From a virus, in the IMG/VR virus record IMGVR_UViG_3300036792_000534, positions 1 to 22,287 of that record: DNA of 22,287 nt; one strand, given 5' to 3'. Shown here in pieces: positions 1 through 7,331 of this stretch (position 1 is its first letter; each line of letters starts with the position of its first letter). A model generated the notes under the pieces. It saw nothing but the letters and a program-made list of their open reading frames with translations, had not been told where the DNA came from and searched no databases. The translations under genes were made by a program, and so were the position numbers.

Positions 1-1425
1 ATGGAAACTGAAGTACGGCCGATAATCCCGGGTTGGGAGCCCCAGCCCGGTCCCCAGCGCGCGTTCGTCCAATCCACGCTGTTCGAGGTGGTGTATGGCG
101 GGGCGCGCGGCGGAGGAAAGACGGACGCCGCCCTGGGCGAGTTCGCGACCCACGCTGCGACGTATGGCAAGGCGGCCAAAGGCCTGCTGGTGAGGCGCAC
201 GCGTGTGGCGCTCCTGCCGACGATCGACCGGGCGCGGGAGATCTACAGCGCCATGGGCGCGGCCTGGCAGGAGCAGAAGTCCCGCTTCGTCTGGCCGAGC
301 GGCGCCGTGCTCTATGTGCGCTACCTCGATCGGGACCAGGACGCCGACGCCTACCAGGGCCACGACTACACACGGGTCTATGTCGAAGAGCTGACGCAAT
401 TCGCGAGCCCGAGGCCCATCGACAAGCTCAAGGCGACCCTGCGCAGCGCCGCAGGCGTCCCCTGCGGCTTCCGCGCGACCTGCAATCCTGGCGGTCCGGG
501 GCACGCGTGGGTCAAGGCCCGCTACATCGACGCCGGCCCCTATCATCCGATTGAGGAGAACGGCCTCGAGCGCGTCTTCATCCCCGCGCGGCTGAGCGAC
601 AATCCACGGCTAAGCGTAGCCGACCCGCTGTATGTCGAGCGGCTTCGCCAGTCGGGGTCGGCCGAGCTCGTGCGCGCCTGGCTGGAGGGCGACTGGAACA
701 TCATCGAGGGCGCCTTCTTCGACAAATGGTCGGGGCGCAACATCGTGCGGCCGTTCCCGGTGCCTGAGCTCTGGACCCGGGTGCGTTCCCTGGACTGGGG
801 CTACGCCGCGCCCTTCAGCGTCGGCTGGTGGGCGGTGGCCTCGGACGACACGAAGGCGGAGAGCGAGGTCGGACCGGTCGTCATCCCACGCGGGGCGCTG
901 GTGCGCTATCGCGAGTGGTACGGTTCGACGGGTCGGCCGAACCAGGGCCTGAGGCTGGAAGCCGAGGCGGTCGCCAAGGGCGTCGTCGAGCGCGAGCGGG
1001 GCGAGAAGATCCACAATGCGGTGGCCGATCCGGCCATCTTCAGCACCCAGGGCGGCCCCTCCATCGGCGAGCGGCTGCGGGCGGCCGGCGTTTGGTTTCG
1101 GCCCGCGGACAACACCCGGGTGGGAAAAGCCGGCGCCTTGTCGGGCTGGGATCAGATGCGCGCGCGGATCGCGGGCCAGGGGAGGGGACCGATGCTCTAT
1201 GTCTTCGACACCTGCCGCGATTTCATCCGCACCGTGCCGGTGTTGCAGCACGACCCTGACAGGCCGGAGGATCTGGACACGACGGCTGAGGACCACATCG
1301 CGGATGAGGCGCGCTACGCCTGCCTCTCGCGCCCGCTGACGGCGGGCCGCCCCGTGCCGCCAGCCAATCCACGAGATCTGTGGGGGCGGTCCGCCAGGCC
1401 GCCCGTCAACTGGAAGGTGGCCTAA
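1..1425 (+). CDS. terL: Terminase large subunit (DNA packaging ATPase/nuclease)
   Basis: Packaging motor protein that pumps DNA into the prohead and cuts the concatemer; it acts at the portal in the cytoplasm. The 474-aa product has a Walker A motif GGARGGGKT at residues 33-41 and a Walker B-like VYVEE at 126-130. The C-terminal RNase H-like nuclease domain shows candidate acidic residues at D265 (SLDWGY), D343 (VADPAIF) and D435 in a DHIADEARY motif typical of terminase C-terminal domains. Length is normal for the family. The ATG is the first base of the window, so its ribosome binding site and the small terminase expected upstream are not visible. The portal gene starts one base after its stop. 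An antisense open frame covers its 3' half and is treated as a shadow. Confidence 0.95.
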   Translation: METEVRPIIPGWEPQPGPQRAFVQSTLFEVVYGGARGGGKTDAALGEFATHAATYGKAAKGLLVRRTRVALLPTIDRAREIYSAMGAAWQEQKSRFVWPSGAVLYVRYLDRDQDADAYQGHDYTRVYVEELTQFASPRPIDKLKATLRSAAGVPCGFRATCNPGGPGHAWVKARYIDAGPYHPIEENGLERVFIPARLSDNPRLSVADPLYVERLRQSGSAELVRAWLEGDWNIIEGAFFDKWSGRNIVRPFPVPELWTRVRSLDWGYAAPFSVGWWAVASDDTKAESEVGPVVIPRGALVRYREWYGSTGRPNQGLRLEAEAVAKGVVERERGEKIHNAVADPAIFSTQGGPSIGERLRAAGVWFRPADNTRVGKAGALSGWDQMRARIAGQGRGPMLYVFDTCRDFIRTVPVLQHDPDRPEDLDTTAEDHIADEARYACLSRPLTAGRPVPPANPRDLWGRSARPPVNWKVA

Positions 1426-1426
1426 G

Positions 1427-3442
1427 ATGCGGGGACCAGCTTCGGCCATGGACGATCGGCGGGACCGTTCGCGCTCGTTCGCACAGCGTCAGCGGGAGGG
1501 CGGCGACGAACTGCCGGACCGACCGGCGCAACCCTCCCAGGAAGCGTCCGGCGGGATCACCTCCGGCCCGGCTGAGAGCGCGGCGACCGAACTCCCCGAC
1601 CTGAATAGGCTGAAGCGGTATTTCACCGAGCACGAACAGCTGACGTACGAGGCTCGCCGCAACAGCCTGACGGCCATCGACTACTACGACTCCGACCAGT
1701 TCACGCGCGAGGAGCTGGCCGAGCTGCACGCTCGCGGCCAGCCGGCGGTCGTGATCAACCGGATCAAGCCGGCGATCAACGGCATCATCGGCGTCACCGA
1801 GCGCGGGCGATCCGACCCCAAAGCCTGGCCGCGCAATCCCGGCGACGCCGACAGCGCGGACACGGCCACCGACGTCCTGCGATACATCGGCGACTTCAAC
1901 AGATTCCGCCGGCTCAAGCAGGATGTCTTCCGCGACATCCTCGTGCCGGGCACCGGCGCGGCCCTGATCGGCGCGGACGCAGACAGCCAGGTGACTATCA
2001 CTCAGATCAGGTGGGAGGAATTTTTCTTCGACGCCCGCAGCCGGCGCGCCGACCTGAAGGATGCGCGGTACCTTGGCGTCGCCAAGTGGATGTACGCCGA
2101 CGACGTGGTCGCCCTCTATCCCGACCGGGCGCGGGAGGTGGAGCTCAGCGTCGAGAACACTCCGCTGGGCGGCGGCGGGATCGTCCCGGATCAGAGCTTC
2201 CAGGATCGGCCGCTGAATGGGCCAGGTACGGGCGGGGCGTGGATTGATCCCAAGCTGCGGCGCCTGCTGGTGGTGGAGATGTATTGGCGCGACGGCGGAG
2301 CGTGGAACCGCTCCGTCTTCACGGGAACCGACATCCTCGAGCACGGCCCGAGCCCTTACCTCGACCACAAGGGACGGCCTGACTGCCCGATCGAGGCCCA
2401 GAGCGCCTATGTGCGCCGGGACAACGGCCGCTACGGCGCCGTCTGGGACATGATTGGCCCGCAGGACGAGATCAACAAACGGCGGGCGAAGAGCCTACAC
2501 CTGCTCACCGTTACGCGTCTGGAGGCCAAGGACCCGAGCGCGGTGAACATCGACGCGGACGTGGCGCGCAAGGAGGCCGCGCGGCCTGACGGCGTCCTGC
2601 CGCTCGGCTGGGGCATTGCGCCCAACACCGCCGAGTTCCAGGGCAACATGGAGATGATGTCGGAGGCCAAGGCCGAGATCGAGCGGATGGGGCCCAACCC
2701 CGCCGTGCTCGGCCGCAACGACCAGGACGCCTCCGGCCGCGCCCTGCTGGCGCGCCAGCAGTCCGGCTTGGTGGAGATGGCCAATCTCTATGGCGCTCTG
2801 GAGGACTGGGAGCTGCGCGTCTATCGCCAGTGCTGGGCGAGGGCCAAGCAGTTCTGGCGCGCGCCGCAGTTCATCCGGGTCACCGACGACGAGAACTCGC
2901 CGAAGTTCATTGGCCTCAACCAACCCGCGGTCCATCCGATGACCGGCCAGGTGCTCGGTTATCGCAACGCCGTGGCCGAGATGGACGTCGATATCGAGGT
3001 CGACACCCAGCAGGATGTCGGCAACCTGCAGGCCGAGGCCTTCCAGCAGATCGTCGACCTGGTGAAGCTCTCACCGGGATTCCAACAGCAGGTCACCTTG
3101 AAAGAGCTGATCCAGCTCTCGCCGATCCAGCACAAGCGCGCGATCCTCGACATGATCGACCAGCGCGCCCAGCAACAGGCCGCCCAGGGCGCCCAGGTCC
3201 AGCAAATGCAGACCGCGCACGCGCAGGCCCAGGTCGACAAGACCAAGAGCGAGACGGCGCGGAACGAGGCCGAGGGCACGGCGCACATGCTGAACGCGCT
3301 TAGCGAGGCGCATGCAGTGCATAACGACGGGGCGGCGGCCGCGCTGGAGGCCCAGCTGAAGCTGGCGAACGCGCAGCAGGCGCAGGCGGCGACGGGAGCG
3401 CAGGTGGCGGGGGCGGCGTCTGCGAACGGCCAATTCCCCTAA
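1427..3442 (+). CDS. Portal protein, P22 gp1-like
   Basis: Forms the dodecameric ring at one capsid vertex through which DNA enters and leaves, and docks terminase and then the tail. The 671-aa product is close to the P22 portal (about 725 aa). Residues 74-130 carry the recognisable stretch TYEARRNSLTAIDYYDSDQF followed by GQPAVVINRIKPAINGIIG, seen in P22-type portals. The last 100 or so residues are Gln/Ala-rich and helical, matching the C-terminal barrel helices of that family. The first 55 residues are polar and low-complexity, so the true start could lie a little downstream, but AAGGTGG lies 7-8 bases upstream of this ATG. It is coupled to terminase (one-base gap). P22-type identity agrees with the gp4/gp10-like genes downstream. 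Confidence 0.9.
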   Translation: MRGPASAMDDRRDRSRSFAQRQREGGDELPDRPAQPSQEASGGITSGPAESAATELPDLNRLKRYFTEHEQLTYEARRNSLTAIDYYDSDQFTREELAELHARGQPAVVINRIKPAINGIIGVTERGRSDPKAWPRNPGDADSADTATDVLRYIGDFNRFRRLKQDVFRDILVPGTGAALIGADADSQVTITQIRWEEFFFDARSRRADLKDARYLGVAKWMYADDVVALYPDRAREVELSVENTPLGGGGIVPDQSFQDRPLNGPGTGGAWIDPKLRRLLVVEMYWRDGGAWNRSVFTGTDILEHGPSPYLDHKGRPDCPIEAQSAYVRRDNGRYGAVWDMIGPQDEINKRRAKSLHLLTVTRLEAKDPSAVNIDADVARKEAARPDGVLPLGWGIAPNTAEFQGNMEMMSEAKAEIERMGPNPAVLGRNDQDASGRALLARQQSGLVEMANLYGALEDWELRVYRQCWARAKQFWRAPQFIRVTDDENSPKFIGLNQPAVHPMTGQVLGYRNAVAEMDVDIEVDTQQDVGNLQAEAFQQIVDLVKLSPGFQQQVTLKELIQLSPIQHKRAILDMIDQRAQQQAAQGAQVQQMQTAHAQAQVDKTKSETARNEAEGTAHMLNALSEAHAVHNDGAAAALEAQLKLANAQQAQAATGAQVAGAASANGQFP

Positions 3443-3503
3443 TTGACCGAGCGAGCGCGGCTGCCCGCCGTCACACGGAAAGGCAACTCATAGTGAGCAG
3501 CCG

Positions 3504-3568
3504 GCTTGACAGGTCCGGCCTTGCGGAATCGCGAATCACGCGGACTCGGTTCGGAGGTTCTGTCAAGC
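3504..3568. repeat. 9-bp inverted repeat in the portal-hicB gap
   Basis: GCTTGACAG at 3504-3512 and its exact complement CTGTCAAGC at 3560-3568 flank a 47-base loop. The loop is long for a terminator and there is no T-tract. The arms carry a TTGACA hexamer on both strands, so they could be divergent -35 elements or a regulator site. The rest of the 192-base gap (3443-3634) holds no gene that I can support. Confidence 0.4.
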
Positions 3569-3575
3569 TCTGACG

Positions 3576-3620
3576 TTGACTTACGACAGAGTGTTATCCC
3601 ATATCATGGCATACCGTAAC
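3576..3620 (+). promoter_or_regulatory. Putative hicBA promoter with overlapping operator dyad
   Basis: A TTGACT hexamer (3576-3581) could be a -35 element; the best -10-like sequences are CATATC (3600-3605, 18-base spacing) or TATCAT (3602-3607, spacing 20). Overlapping it, 3593-3620 is an imperfect dyad centred on CATG, with outer arms GTTA and TAAC and 8 of 14 base pairs matching. It ends 14 bases before the antitoxin ATG. The placement suits autoregulation by the HicB-HicA complex, but this antitoxin shows no obvious DNA-binding domain. Sequence-based guess only. Confidence 0.4.
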
Positions 3621-3634
3621 CGAGGGTTCGTTTC

Positions 3635-3883
3635 ATGCCGCACATCATCGTCGTAAGGGCGACCTTCGATGAGGAAGCGGGGGTTTGGTGTACCGAGTCC
3701 GTCGACCTCCCGGGCCTGCGGATCGAGGCTCCCACGTTTGAGGCCCTGCAGGAGAGACTCCCCGGCGCAATCGCCGACCTTCTGGAAGATTGCGAGGGCG
3801 ACGAGGGTCACGACGACATCGAAGTTCCGGTGGAGCTATTCGCCACCGCCAGTTCGCGGGTGCGAGTGCGCGCCTACGCCTAA
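3635..3883 (+). CDS. hicB: HicB-like antitoxin (DUF1902-type)
   Basis: An 82-aa acidic protein beginning MPHIIVVRATFDEEAGVW, followed by SVDLPGLRIEAPTFEALQER and a helix with LPGAIADLLED. This is the partial RNase-H-like fold of the HicB/DUF1902 antitoxin family, which masks the HicA toxin. Only that fold is present; there is no ribbon-helix-helix or helix-turn-helix tail, unlike many HicB proteins. GAGGG lies 8 bases before the ATG. It is followed after six bases by a HicA-like gene, in the antitoxin-first order. Its own promoter-like region separates it from the portal, consistent with an independently expressed accessory gene inside a late operon. Possible roles are plasmid-like maintenance of the prophage or anti-phage defence; neither can be read from the sequence. 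Confidence 0.8.
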   Translation: MPHIIVVRATFDEEAGVWCTESVDLPGLRIEAPTFEALQERLPGAIADLLEDCEGDEGHDDIEVPVELFATASSRVRVRAYA

Positions 3884-3889
3884 GCGCCG

Positions 3890-4084
3890 ATGGCGGACTA
3901 CGGGCCTGCCGTCCGCGAAATCCTGATGGCGAATGGTTGTTGGTTTCACCGCCGCGGTCGCGGTGACCATGACATATGGAAGAGCCCGCACACCAACCGG
4001 CCGTTTACGGTGGACGGTGTGATCAAGTCGCGCCACACGGCCAATGGTGTCTTAAAGGACGCGGGGCTGCCAAAGGCCTTTTGA
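3890..4084 (+). CDS. hicA: HicA-like mRNA interferase toxin
   Basis: A 64-aa basic protein of the length and fold expected for HicA, a double-stranded-RNA-binding-like toxin that cleaves mRNA. The centre reads FHRRGRGDHDIWKSPHTNRP; H27 corresponds to the catalytic histidine in the family's G-x-H-x-I-W type motif, and the tail SRHTANGVLKDAGL matches the usual C-terminal helix. It starts six bases after hicB, so the two are probably co-transcribed and the toxin is translated by coupling. No strong Shine-Dalgarno sequence is seen (AGCG only), consistent with low toxin expression. The catalytic histidine is intact, so the toxin is likely functional unless other residues have drifted. Confidence 0.8.
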   Translation: MADYGPAVREILMANGCWFHRRGRGDHDIWKSPHTNRPFTVDGVIKSRHTANGVLKDAGLPKAF

Positions 4085-4482
4085 GCCGTGTGCTACCCCT
4101 TATCCCTGCCGACCTTCCCTCGCTCCAGACATCCCGCGCCCTCGCCGCGATAAGTCGCGCGCCAGCCGGCTTGCGGATCGCAATCCGCGTCGTGTCGTCC
4201 GGTTCTAGGATGCGGTCCTCAACCATAGATCGGCTGTCTGGGCCGCTCCGGCGCGTCATGCGGGATCGGGGTGTCACAGGTTCGCGACCAAGACGAAGCG
4301 TCGGCGTCCTCGCCGGCTGGGTTCAAAACGACGGGCGGAGGTCCCAAGCCCGCAACTCATAGCCGCCGCCGGGCCATCCCCCTTCGCTCGCTTCGCGAGC
4401 TTCGGGGGACAAGCGGGCGAATCCCTGCCGCCGGGGGTGAACGGGCGAGATCAGGCCGCCGCTGAACGGGCGAGGGAGTTCC
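4085..4482. other. Non-coding gap between hicA and the scaffold gene
   Basis: About 400 bases with no + strand frame that looks coding. It contains a small hairpin at 4173-4188 (GCGGAT/ATCCGC, 4-base loop), a strong palindrome at 4378-4408 listed separately, and a 12-base direct repeat TGAACGGGCGAG at 4438-4449 and 4463-4474. The second copy ends 8 bases before the scaffold ATG, so its GGGCGAGGGAG overlaps the ribosome binding site. An antisense frame at 4023-4277 is open but unrecognisable. The stretch looks like the 3' flank of an inserted accessory cassette. Confidence 0.5.
4378..4408. repeat. REP-like palindrome, copy A
   Basis: CCCCC and GGGGG outer arms enclose a perfect inner hairpin GCTCGC-TTC-GCGAGC (4386-4400), with TTC on either side. 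It is followed by ACAAG. Its outline (CC-rich, TTCGC, GAGCTTCGG, GG-rich, ACAAG) recurs at 5212-5240 and 14966-15025, so these look like members of one palindromic repeat family. There is no T-tract, so an intrinsic terminator is unlikely. Confidence 0.6.
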
Positions 4483-5211
4483 ATGGACGAAGATACACTG
4501 GCGTTCCTCTCAGGAGGGACGGAAGACACTGCGGCTGCGCCATCGCCGGCGCCAGAAGCTCCATCGGCCGCGCCGGAAGGCCCCGCACGGGGACCGGACG
4601 GCCGGTTCACGAGCCGCGAGGCGGCGCCGGACGGAGGCGGTCGGCCGGTCGAACCCGGTCATGTGCCGCTTTCGGCGGTGCTGGACGAACGGGAGCGGCG
4701 GCAGGCCGCGGAGGCGCGGCTGGCCGAGTACGAGGCTCTGCAGCGGGAGGCGATGGCGCAGGTCCAGGAGGCTGAGTTGCCTCCGGCCGAGCGGGTCGAG
4801 CACGCGCTCTACGCTCAGAATCTGCGCGCCTCGCGCCGGTTCGCCGAGCGCGAGTACGGCAAGGGGGCTATCGCCGCCCTGCACGACTGGGCTGTGGCCC
4901 GCTGCGACGCCGATCCGTTCTTCAACCAGCAGATGCTGGCGTCCGAGGACCCCTACGAGGCCGCATACCGGTCCTGGCAGAGCGAGCAGGTTCTCGCCCG
5001 CGTCAGCCCGACGGACCTCGCCGACTACGAAGCCTGGAGGGCGGCCAGAGCGGCCGCCGTCTCCGCCGCCCGGGGCTCAGGACCCGGCGGCTTTCCCCGA
5101 CAACCGGCTCCGCCGCGCTCCCTGGCCAACGCGCCCAATGCGGGCGGCTCGGGCTTGCCCGAGGTCCAGTTCGGCCCGGGCGCCGCGCACGCGAGCCTTT
5201 TCAGACGATAG
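4483..5211 (+). CDS. Putative capsid scaffold protein
   Basis: A 242-aa protein between portal and major capsid genes, the usual place of the scaffold that organises coat subunits and is then released or degraded. Residues 1-60 are Pro/Ala/Glu/Gly-rich and disordered-looking, including RGPDGRFTSRE. Residues 60-165 are strongly helical and charged (ERERRQAAEARLAEYEALQR) with likely coiled coil. The C-terminal 60 residues are again Gly/Pro/Ala-rich and end in a short basic LFRR. No enzymatic motif, and no sign of a serine protease fused to it. GAGGGAG precedes the ATG by 6 bases. The assignment rests on position and composition; scaffold proteins diverge too fast to confirm by motif. No separate maturation protease is seen nearby. 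Confidence 0.65.
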   Translation: MDEDTLAFLSGGTEDTAAAPSPAPEAPSAAPEGPARGPDGRFTSREAAPDGGGRPVEPGHVPLSAVLDERERRQAAEARLAEYEALQREAMAQVQEAELPPAERVEHALYAQNLRASRRFAEREYGKGAIAALHDWAVARCDADPFFNQQMLASEDPYEAAYRSWQSEQVLARVSPTDLADYEAWRAARAAAVSAARGSGPGGFPRQPAPPRSLANAPNAGGSGLPEVQFGPGAAHASLFRR

Positions 5212-5270
5212 CCCTCCTTCGCTCTGCGAGCTTCGGAGGGCGCGCCCTCCGGAGCCTTGGCGAAGGAGGG
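5212..5270. repeat. REP-like palindromes, copy B, between scaffold and coat
   Basis: CCCTCCTTCG (5212-5221) pairs perfectly with CGAAGGAGGG (5261-5270). Nested inside is a perfect 18-bp palindrome at 5234-5251 whose core is GGAGGGCGCGCCCTCC. The left half alone (CCCTCC, TTCGCTCTGCGAGCTTC, GGAGGG) repeats the outline of copy A. The element begins directly after the scaffold stop and ends 31 bases before the coat ATG. It could form a large cruciform or mRNA stem that insulates the coat message. There is no T-tract. Confidence 0.65.
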
Positions 5271-5301
5271 TTCGGACCATTCCCGAAAGGACAACTGAAC
5301 C

Positions 5302-6441
5302 ATGGCCGAGACCATTCTCGCCTCCGCCCTCGAGCGGCAGGTGTGGATCACCAAGTATTTCCAGGAGTATGTGCGCACCTCGCGGTTCATGCCCTACATG
5401 TCGAATTCCGACATCAACAAGGGCGGCATCATCCTCACCAAGTTCCAGCGTGAGGATGAGGCGTTCCGCACGATCAATATTCCCTTCATCGGACGCCTCA
5501 AGTCGTCGGGTGTGACAGGCGCCAGCGTGCTGGACGGCGCCGAAGAGGAACTGACCAACTTCAACTGCCCGATCACCATCGACTGGCGCCGCAACGCTGT
5601 GCGTCTGCCCAAGTCGACGACCTTCCGCACGGAGGTCAATCTCTGGGATGCAGCCAAGGACGCACTCCTGGTGTGGGAGACGGAGAAGCTGCGCGACGAC
5701 ATCATCAAGGCCTTGGCGATGTGCGTGATCGACACCAACGGCACAATTGCCTTCTACGACCAGGCCACGGTGGCTCAGCAGAACGCCTGGTGTGCGGCCA
5801 ACCCGGACCGGCTGCTGTTTGGCAGCAATGTCGCCAACTATTCGGCGACCTTCGCCACGGCACTCGGCAACGTCGGCGCGACCCAGACCGCCTCGGCCGC
5901 CACGGTGTCGAAGGCCAAGCGGATGGCCAAGCAGGCGGACCCGCACATTCGCCCGTTCCGCGTCGAGGATGGCGATGGGCGGGAGTATTTCGTCCTCTTT
6001 TCCGGCTCGCGGACCTTCCGTGATCTGAAGATCGACTCGAACATCATCGCGGCCAACTCCAACGCGCGGGCCCGCGAGGGGATGGGAATGGAGAAGAACC
6101 CGATCTTCCAGGACGGCGACCTGATCTGGGACGGCGTGATCATCCGCGAGATCCCCGAGATCGACCTTTATTGCGCCGGCATCGCCAATCCCAACGGCGG
6201 CGCGGCCTTCAATAGCGCCGGGGGATCGGGCGGCGACGTGCGGCCGATGTTCCTGTGCGGCGGCGGGGCGGTGGGCGTCGCCTGGGGCCAGGAACCGACG
6301 CCACGCACCGACATGATCAAGGACTACGGGTTCCGCCCTGGCGTCGCGATCGAGGAGCTGCTGGGCGTCAAGAAGCTGAACTTCAACGGCGTCCAAAACG
6401 GCATGGTGACGATCTTCGCGGCGGCTTCGGCTGATAGCTAA
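5302..6441 (+). CDS. Major capsid protein, N4-gp56 family type
   Basis: The 379-aa product builds the icosahedral shell. N-terminal residues ERQVWITKYFQEYVRTSRFM lead into INIPFIGRLKSSGVTGASVL, then GAEEEL (79-84) and ITIDWRRNAVRL (91-102), followed by a long helix with NLWDAAKDALLVWETEKLRD. The pattern of G-V-x-G, x-L-x-G-x-E-E-x-L, then I-x-I-D-x-x-R-x-x-V is that of the N4-gp56-like coat family. Note that P22 itself uses an unrelated coat sequence family, so the head is a mosaic relative to the P22-like portal and tail. GAAAGGAC lies about 10 bases before the ATG. It is likely the most abundant virion protein, and it is flanked on both sides by inverted-repeat elements. Confidence 0.87.
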   Translation: MAETILASALERQVWITKYFQEYVRTSRFMPYMSNSDINKGGIILTKFQREDEAFRTINIPFIGRLKSSGVTGASVLDGAEEELTNFNCPITIDWRRNAVRLPKSTTFRTEVNLWDAAKDALLVWETEKLRDDIIKALAMCVIDTNGTIAFYDQATVAQQNAWCAANPDRLLFGSNVANYSATFATALGNVGATQTASAATVSKAKRMAKQADPHIRPFRVEDGDGREYFVLFSGSRTFRDLKIDSNIIAANSNARAREGMGMEKNPIFQDGDLIWDGVIIREIPEIDLYCAGIANPNGGAAFNSAGGSGGDVRPMFLCGGGAVGVAWGQEPTPRTDMIKDYGFRPGVAIEELLGVKKLNFNGVQNGMVTIFAAASADS

Positions 6442-6449
6442 CGCCGTTT

Positions 6450-6536
6450 AACCGCAGAGGCGCGGAGGCGCAGAGAAGAAGAATTGCGCCCTGCGGACGC
6501 GATAAAGTTCTCCGCCTCCTCTGCGCCTCTGTGGTT
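6450..6536. repeat. Large imperfect inverted repeat after the coat gene
   Basis: The left arm (6450-6475) reads AACCGCAGAGGCGCGGAGG then CGCAGAG. The right arm (6511-6536) is nearly its complement, ending in CTCTGCGCCTCTGTGGTT. The arms are about 26 bases and separated by 35. Blocks of GCAGAGGCGC repeat within each arm, so the element is itself repetitive. Dispersed repeats of the CCGCAGAG-GCGCAGAG type occur in many bacterial chromosomes, so this looks like a host-genome repeat carried into a phage gap. No terminator T-tract. Confidence 0.65.
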
Positions 6537-6584
6537 CGAACTTCTTCTCCCCCTCATCTCAAGATTTGAAAGGAGCGGATCGAG

Positions 6585-7055
6585 ATGTCGACCGCCTACG
6601 CCACTGCCTTGTTCAACTCCAAGGTCGGCGCCTCGTCCGGGCATGGTCTCAACCGGATGTCGAGCCACCTCCACGCCATCTCGCCGACGATTTCCACGTG
6701 GGCCACGGGCGACACGATCACGGTTGGGAACCTGCCTCGCCAAGCGATCGTGACCAATGTGGTGCTGAAGGCCGCCGGCCAGCTGGACAGCAGCGGCTCT
6801 CCGACCCTGACCCTGGACGTCGGCGTCACGGGTTCGGCGCAGCTGTTCAAGGCCGCGATCTCGACGGTGGGCCGGGCCGCGGGCGCCAGCGTGGACACGA
6901 CCAACACCCCGGCCGGCTATCTCTCACAGAACACCAGCGGCGTGGATCAGGCCGTGCTCATCACCGTCCACGCCGGAGCCGCGAGCCCGGTCGCTGGAAC
7001 GCTCGAACTCGACGTGGAGTACTACGTCGAAGACGCGCCCGGTTCGAACCCCTGA
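6585..7055 (+). CDS. Small beta-rich virion protein, possible capsid decoration
   Basis: A 156-aa product that I do not recognise from motif. It is rich in Thr, Ser, Val and Gly with alternating hydrophobics (TITVGNLPRQAIVTNVVLKA, TLTLDVGVTG, GTLELDVEYYVED), which suggests an all-beta fold, and it has no signal peptide or membrane segment. Its place directly after the coat gene is where head-decoration or minor capsid proteins are commonly encoded. AAAGGAG lies 10 bases before the ATG. The 140-base gap in front holds the large inverted repeat. Alternatives are a small tail or head-fibre protein. Structural role likely, exact function unknown. Confidence 0.7.
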   Translation: MSTAYATALFNSKVGASSGHGLNRMSSHLHAISPTISTWATGDTITVGNLPRQAIVTNVVLKAAGQLDSSGSPTLTLDVGVTGSAQLFKAAISTVGRAAGASVDTTNTPAGYLSQNTSGVDQAVLITVHAGAASPVAGTLELDVEYYVEDAPGSNP

Positions 7056-7064
7056 CGGCGGCGC

Positions 7065-7331
7065 GTGGCGTTCCACGACGCCCGCCCCAGACGCTCCGAG
7101 CACTGGCTGCAGGTGGCCACGCTCGTGGCCACCTCGGTCCTGCTCGGGATCCTGGGGTGGATGGCGATGCAGTTCGTCGCCATGCGCGACGACACGCACG
7201 CGCTGAAGGATCAGCTGCAGACGGTCCAGCAGCAGATCACCGACCTGAAAGACAACCTCGGCGAGCGGCTCAATCGCGTGGAAGCGCGGGTCGATAAGCT
7301 CGACGACGAAGCGAGGGAGCGCGCGCCATAA
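7065..7331 (+). CDS. Membrane-anchored coiled-coil protein, lysis-associated (spanin or holin-like)
   Basis: An 88-aa protein with a basic N-terminus (HDARPRRSEHW), one hydrophobic helix at about residues 16-37 (LQVATLVATSVLLGILGWMAM), then a charged coiled coil from about 44 to 85 (LKDQLQTVQQQITDLKDNLGERLNRVEARVDKLDDE). This N-in, coiled-coil-out layout resembles inner-membrane spanins and some small phage lysis proteins, but no outer-membrane spanin partner with a lipobox was found in the window. The start is GTG, as no ATG precedes the membrane helix in frame; the ribosome binding site is weak. Its stop codon overlaps the predicted start of the endolysin, which supports a lysis role. It could equally be a structural membrane-interacting protein. 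Confidence 0.75.
   Translation: MAFHDARPRRSEHWLQVATLVATSVLLGILGWMAMQFVAMRDDTHALKDQLQTVQQQITDLKDNLGERLNRVEARVDKLDDEARERAP
7314..7319 (+). promoter_or_regulatory. Shine-Dalgarno that positions the endolysin start
   Basis: AGGGAG lies 8 bases upstream of the ATA at 7328. This is the ideal distance for that codon and too far from the next non-canonical candidates (CTG 7343, ATT 7346). It sits inside the 3' end of the coiled-coil gene and supports translation starting at the ATAA stop/start overlap. Confidence 0.5.

Noticed and set aside
610-1449. Antisense frame opposite the 3' part of the terminase gene
   Set aside because: Arg/Ala/Gly/Pro-rich composition and overlap with the conserved terminase nuclease motifs mark it as a shadow.
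1406-2368. Antisense frame of 320 codons over the portal gene
   Set aside because: Shadow of the portal; no domain, no plausible ribosome binding site, and no gap it would explain.
4023-4277. Antisense 84-codon frame overlapping the hicA 3' end
   Set aside because: It fills part of a gap, but I recognise no motif, it overlaps hicA, and no start signal is convincing. It is the only gap frame that deserves a database search.
4378-4408. Rho-independent terminator after the HicA region
   Set aside because: The hairpin is strong but is followed by ACAAGC with no T-tract, and the same outline recurs at other gaps, which fits a repeat family better.
4085-4482. tRNA or CRISPR in the largest gap
   Set aside because: A T-arm-like GGTTCGCGACC was seen near 4279, but no acceptor or anticodon arm fits around it, and there is no regularly spaced repeat.
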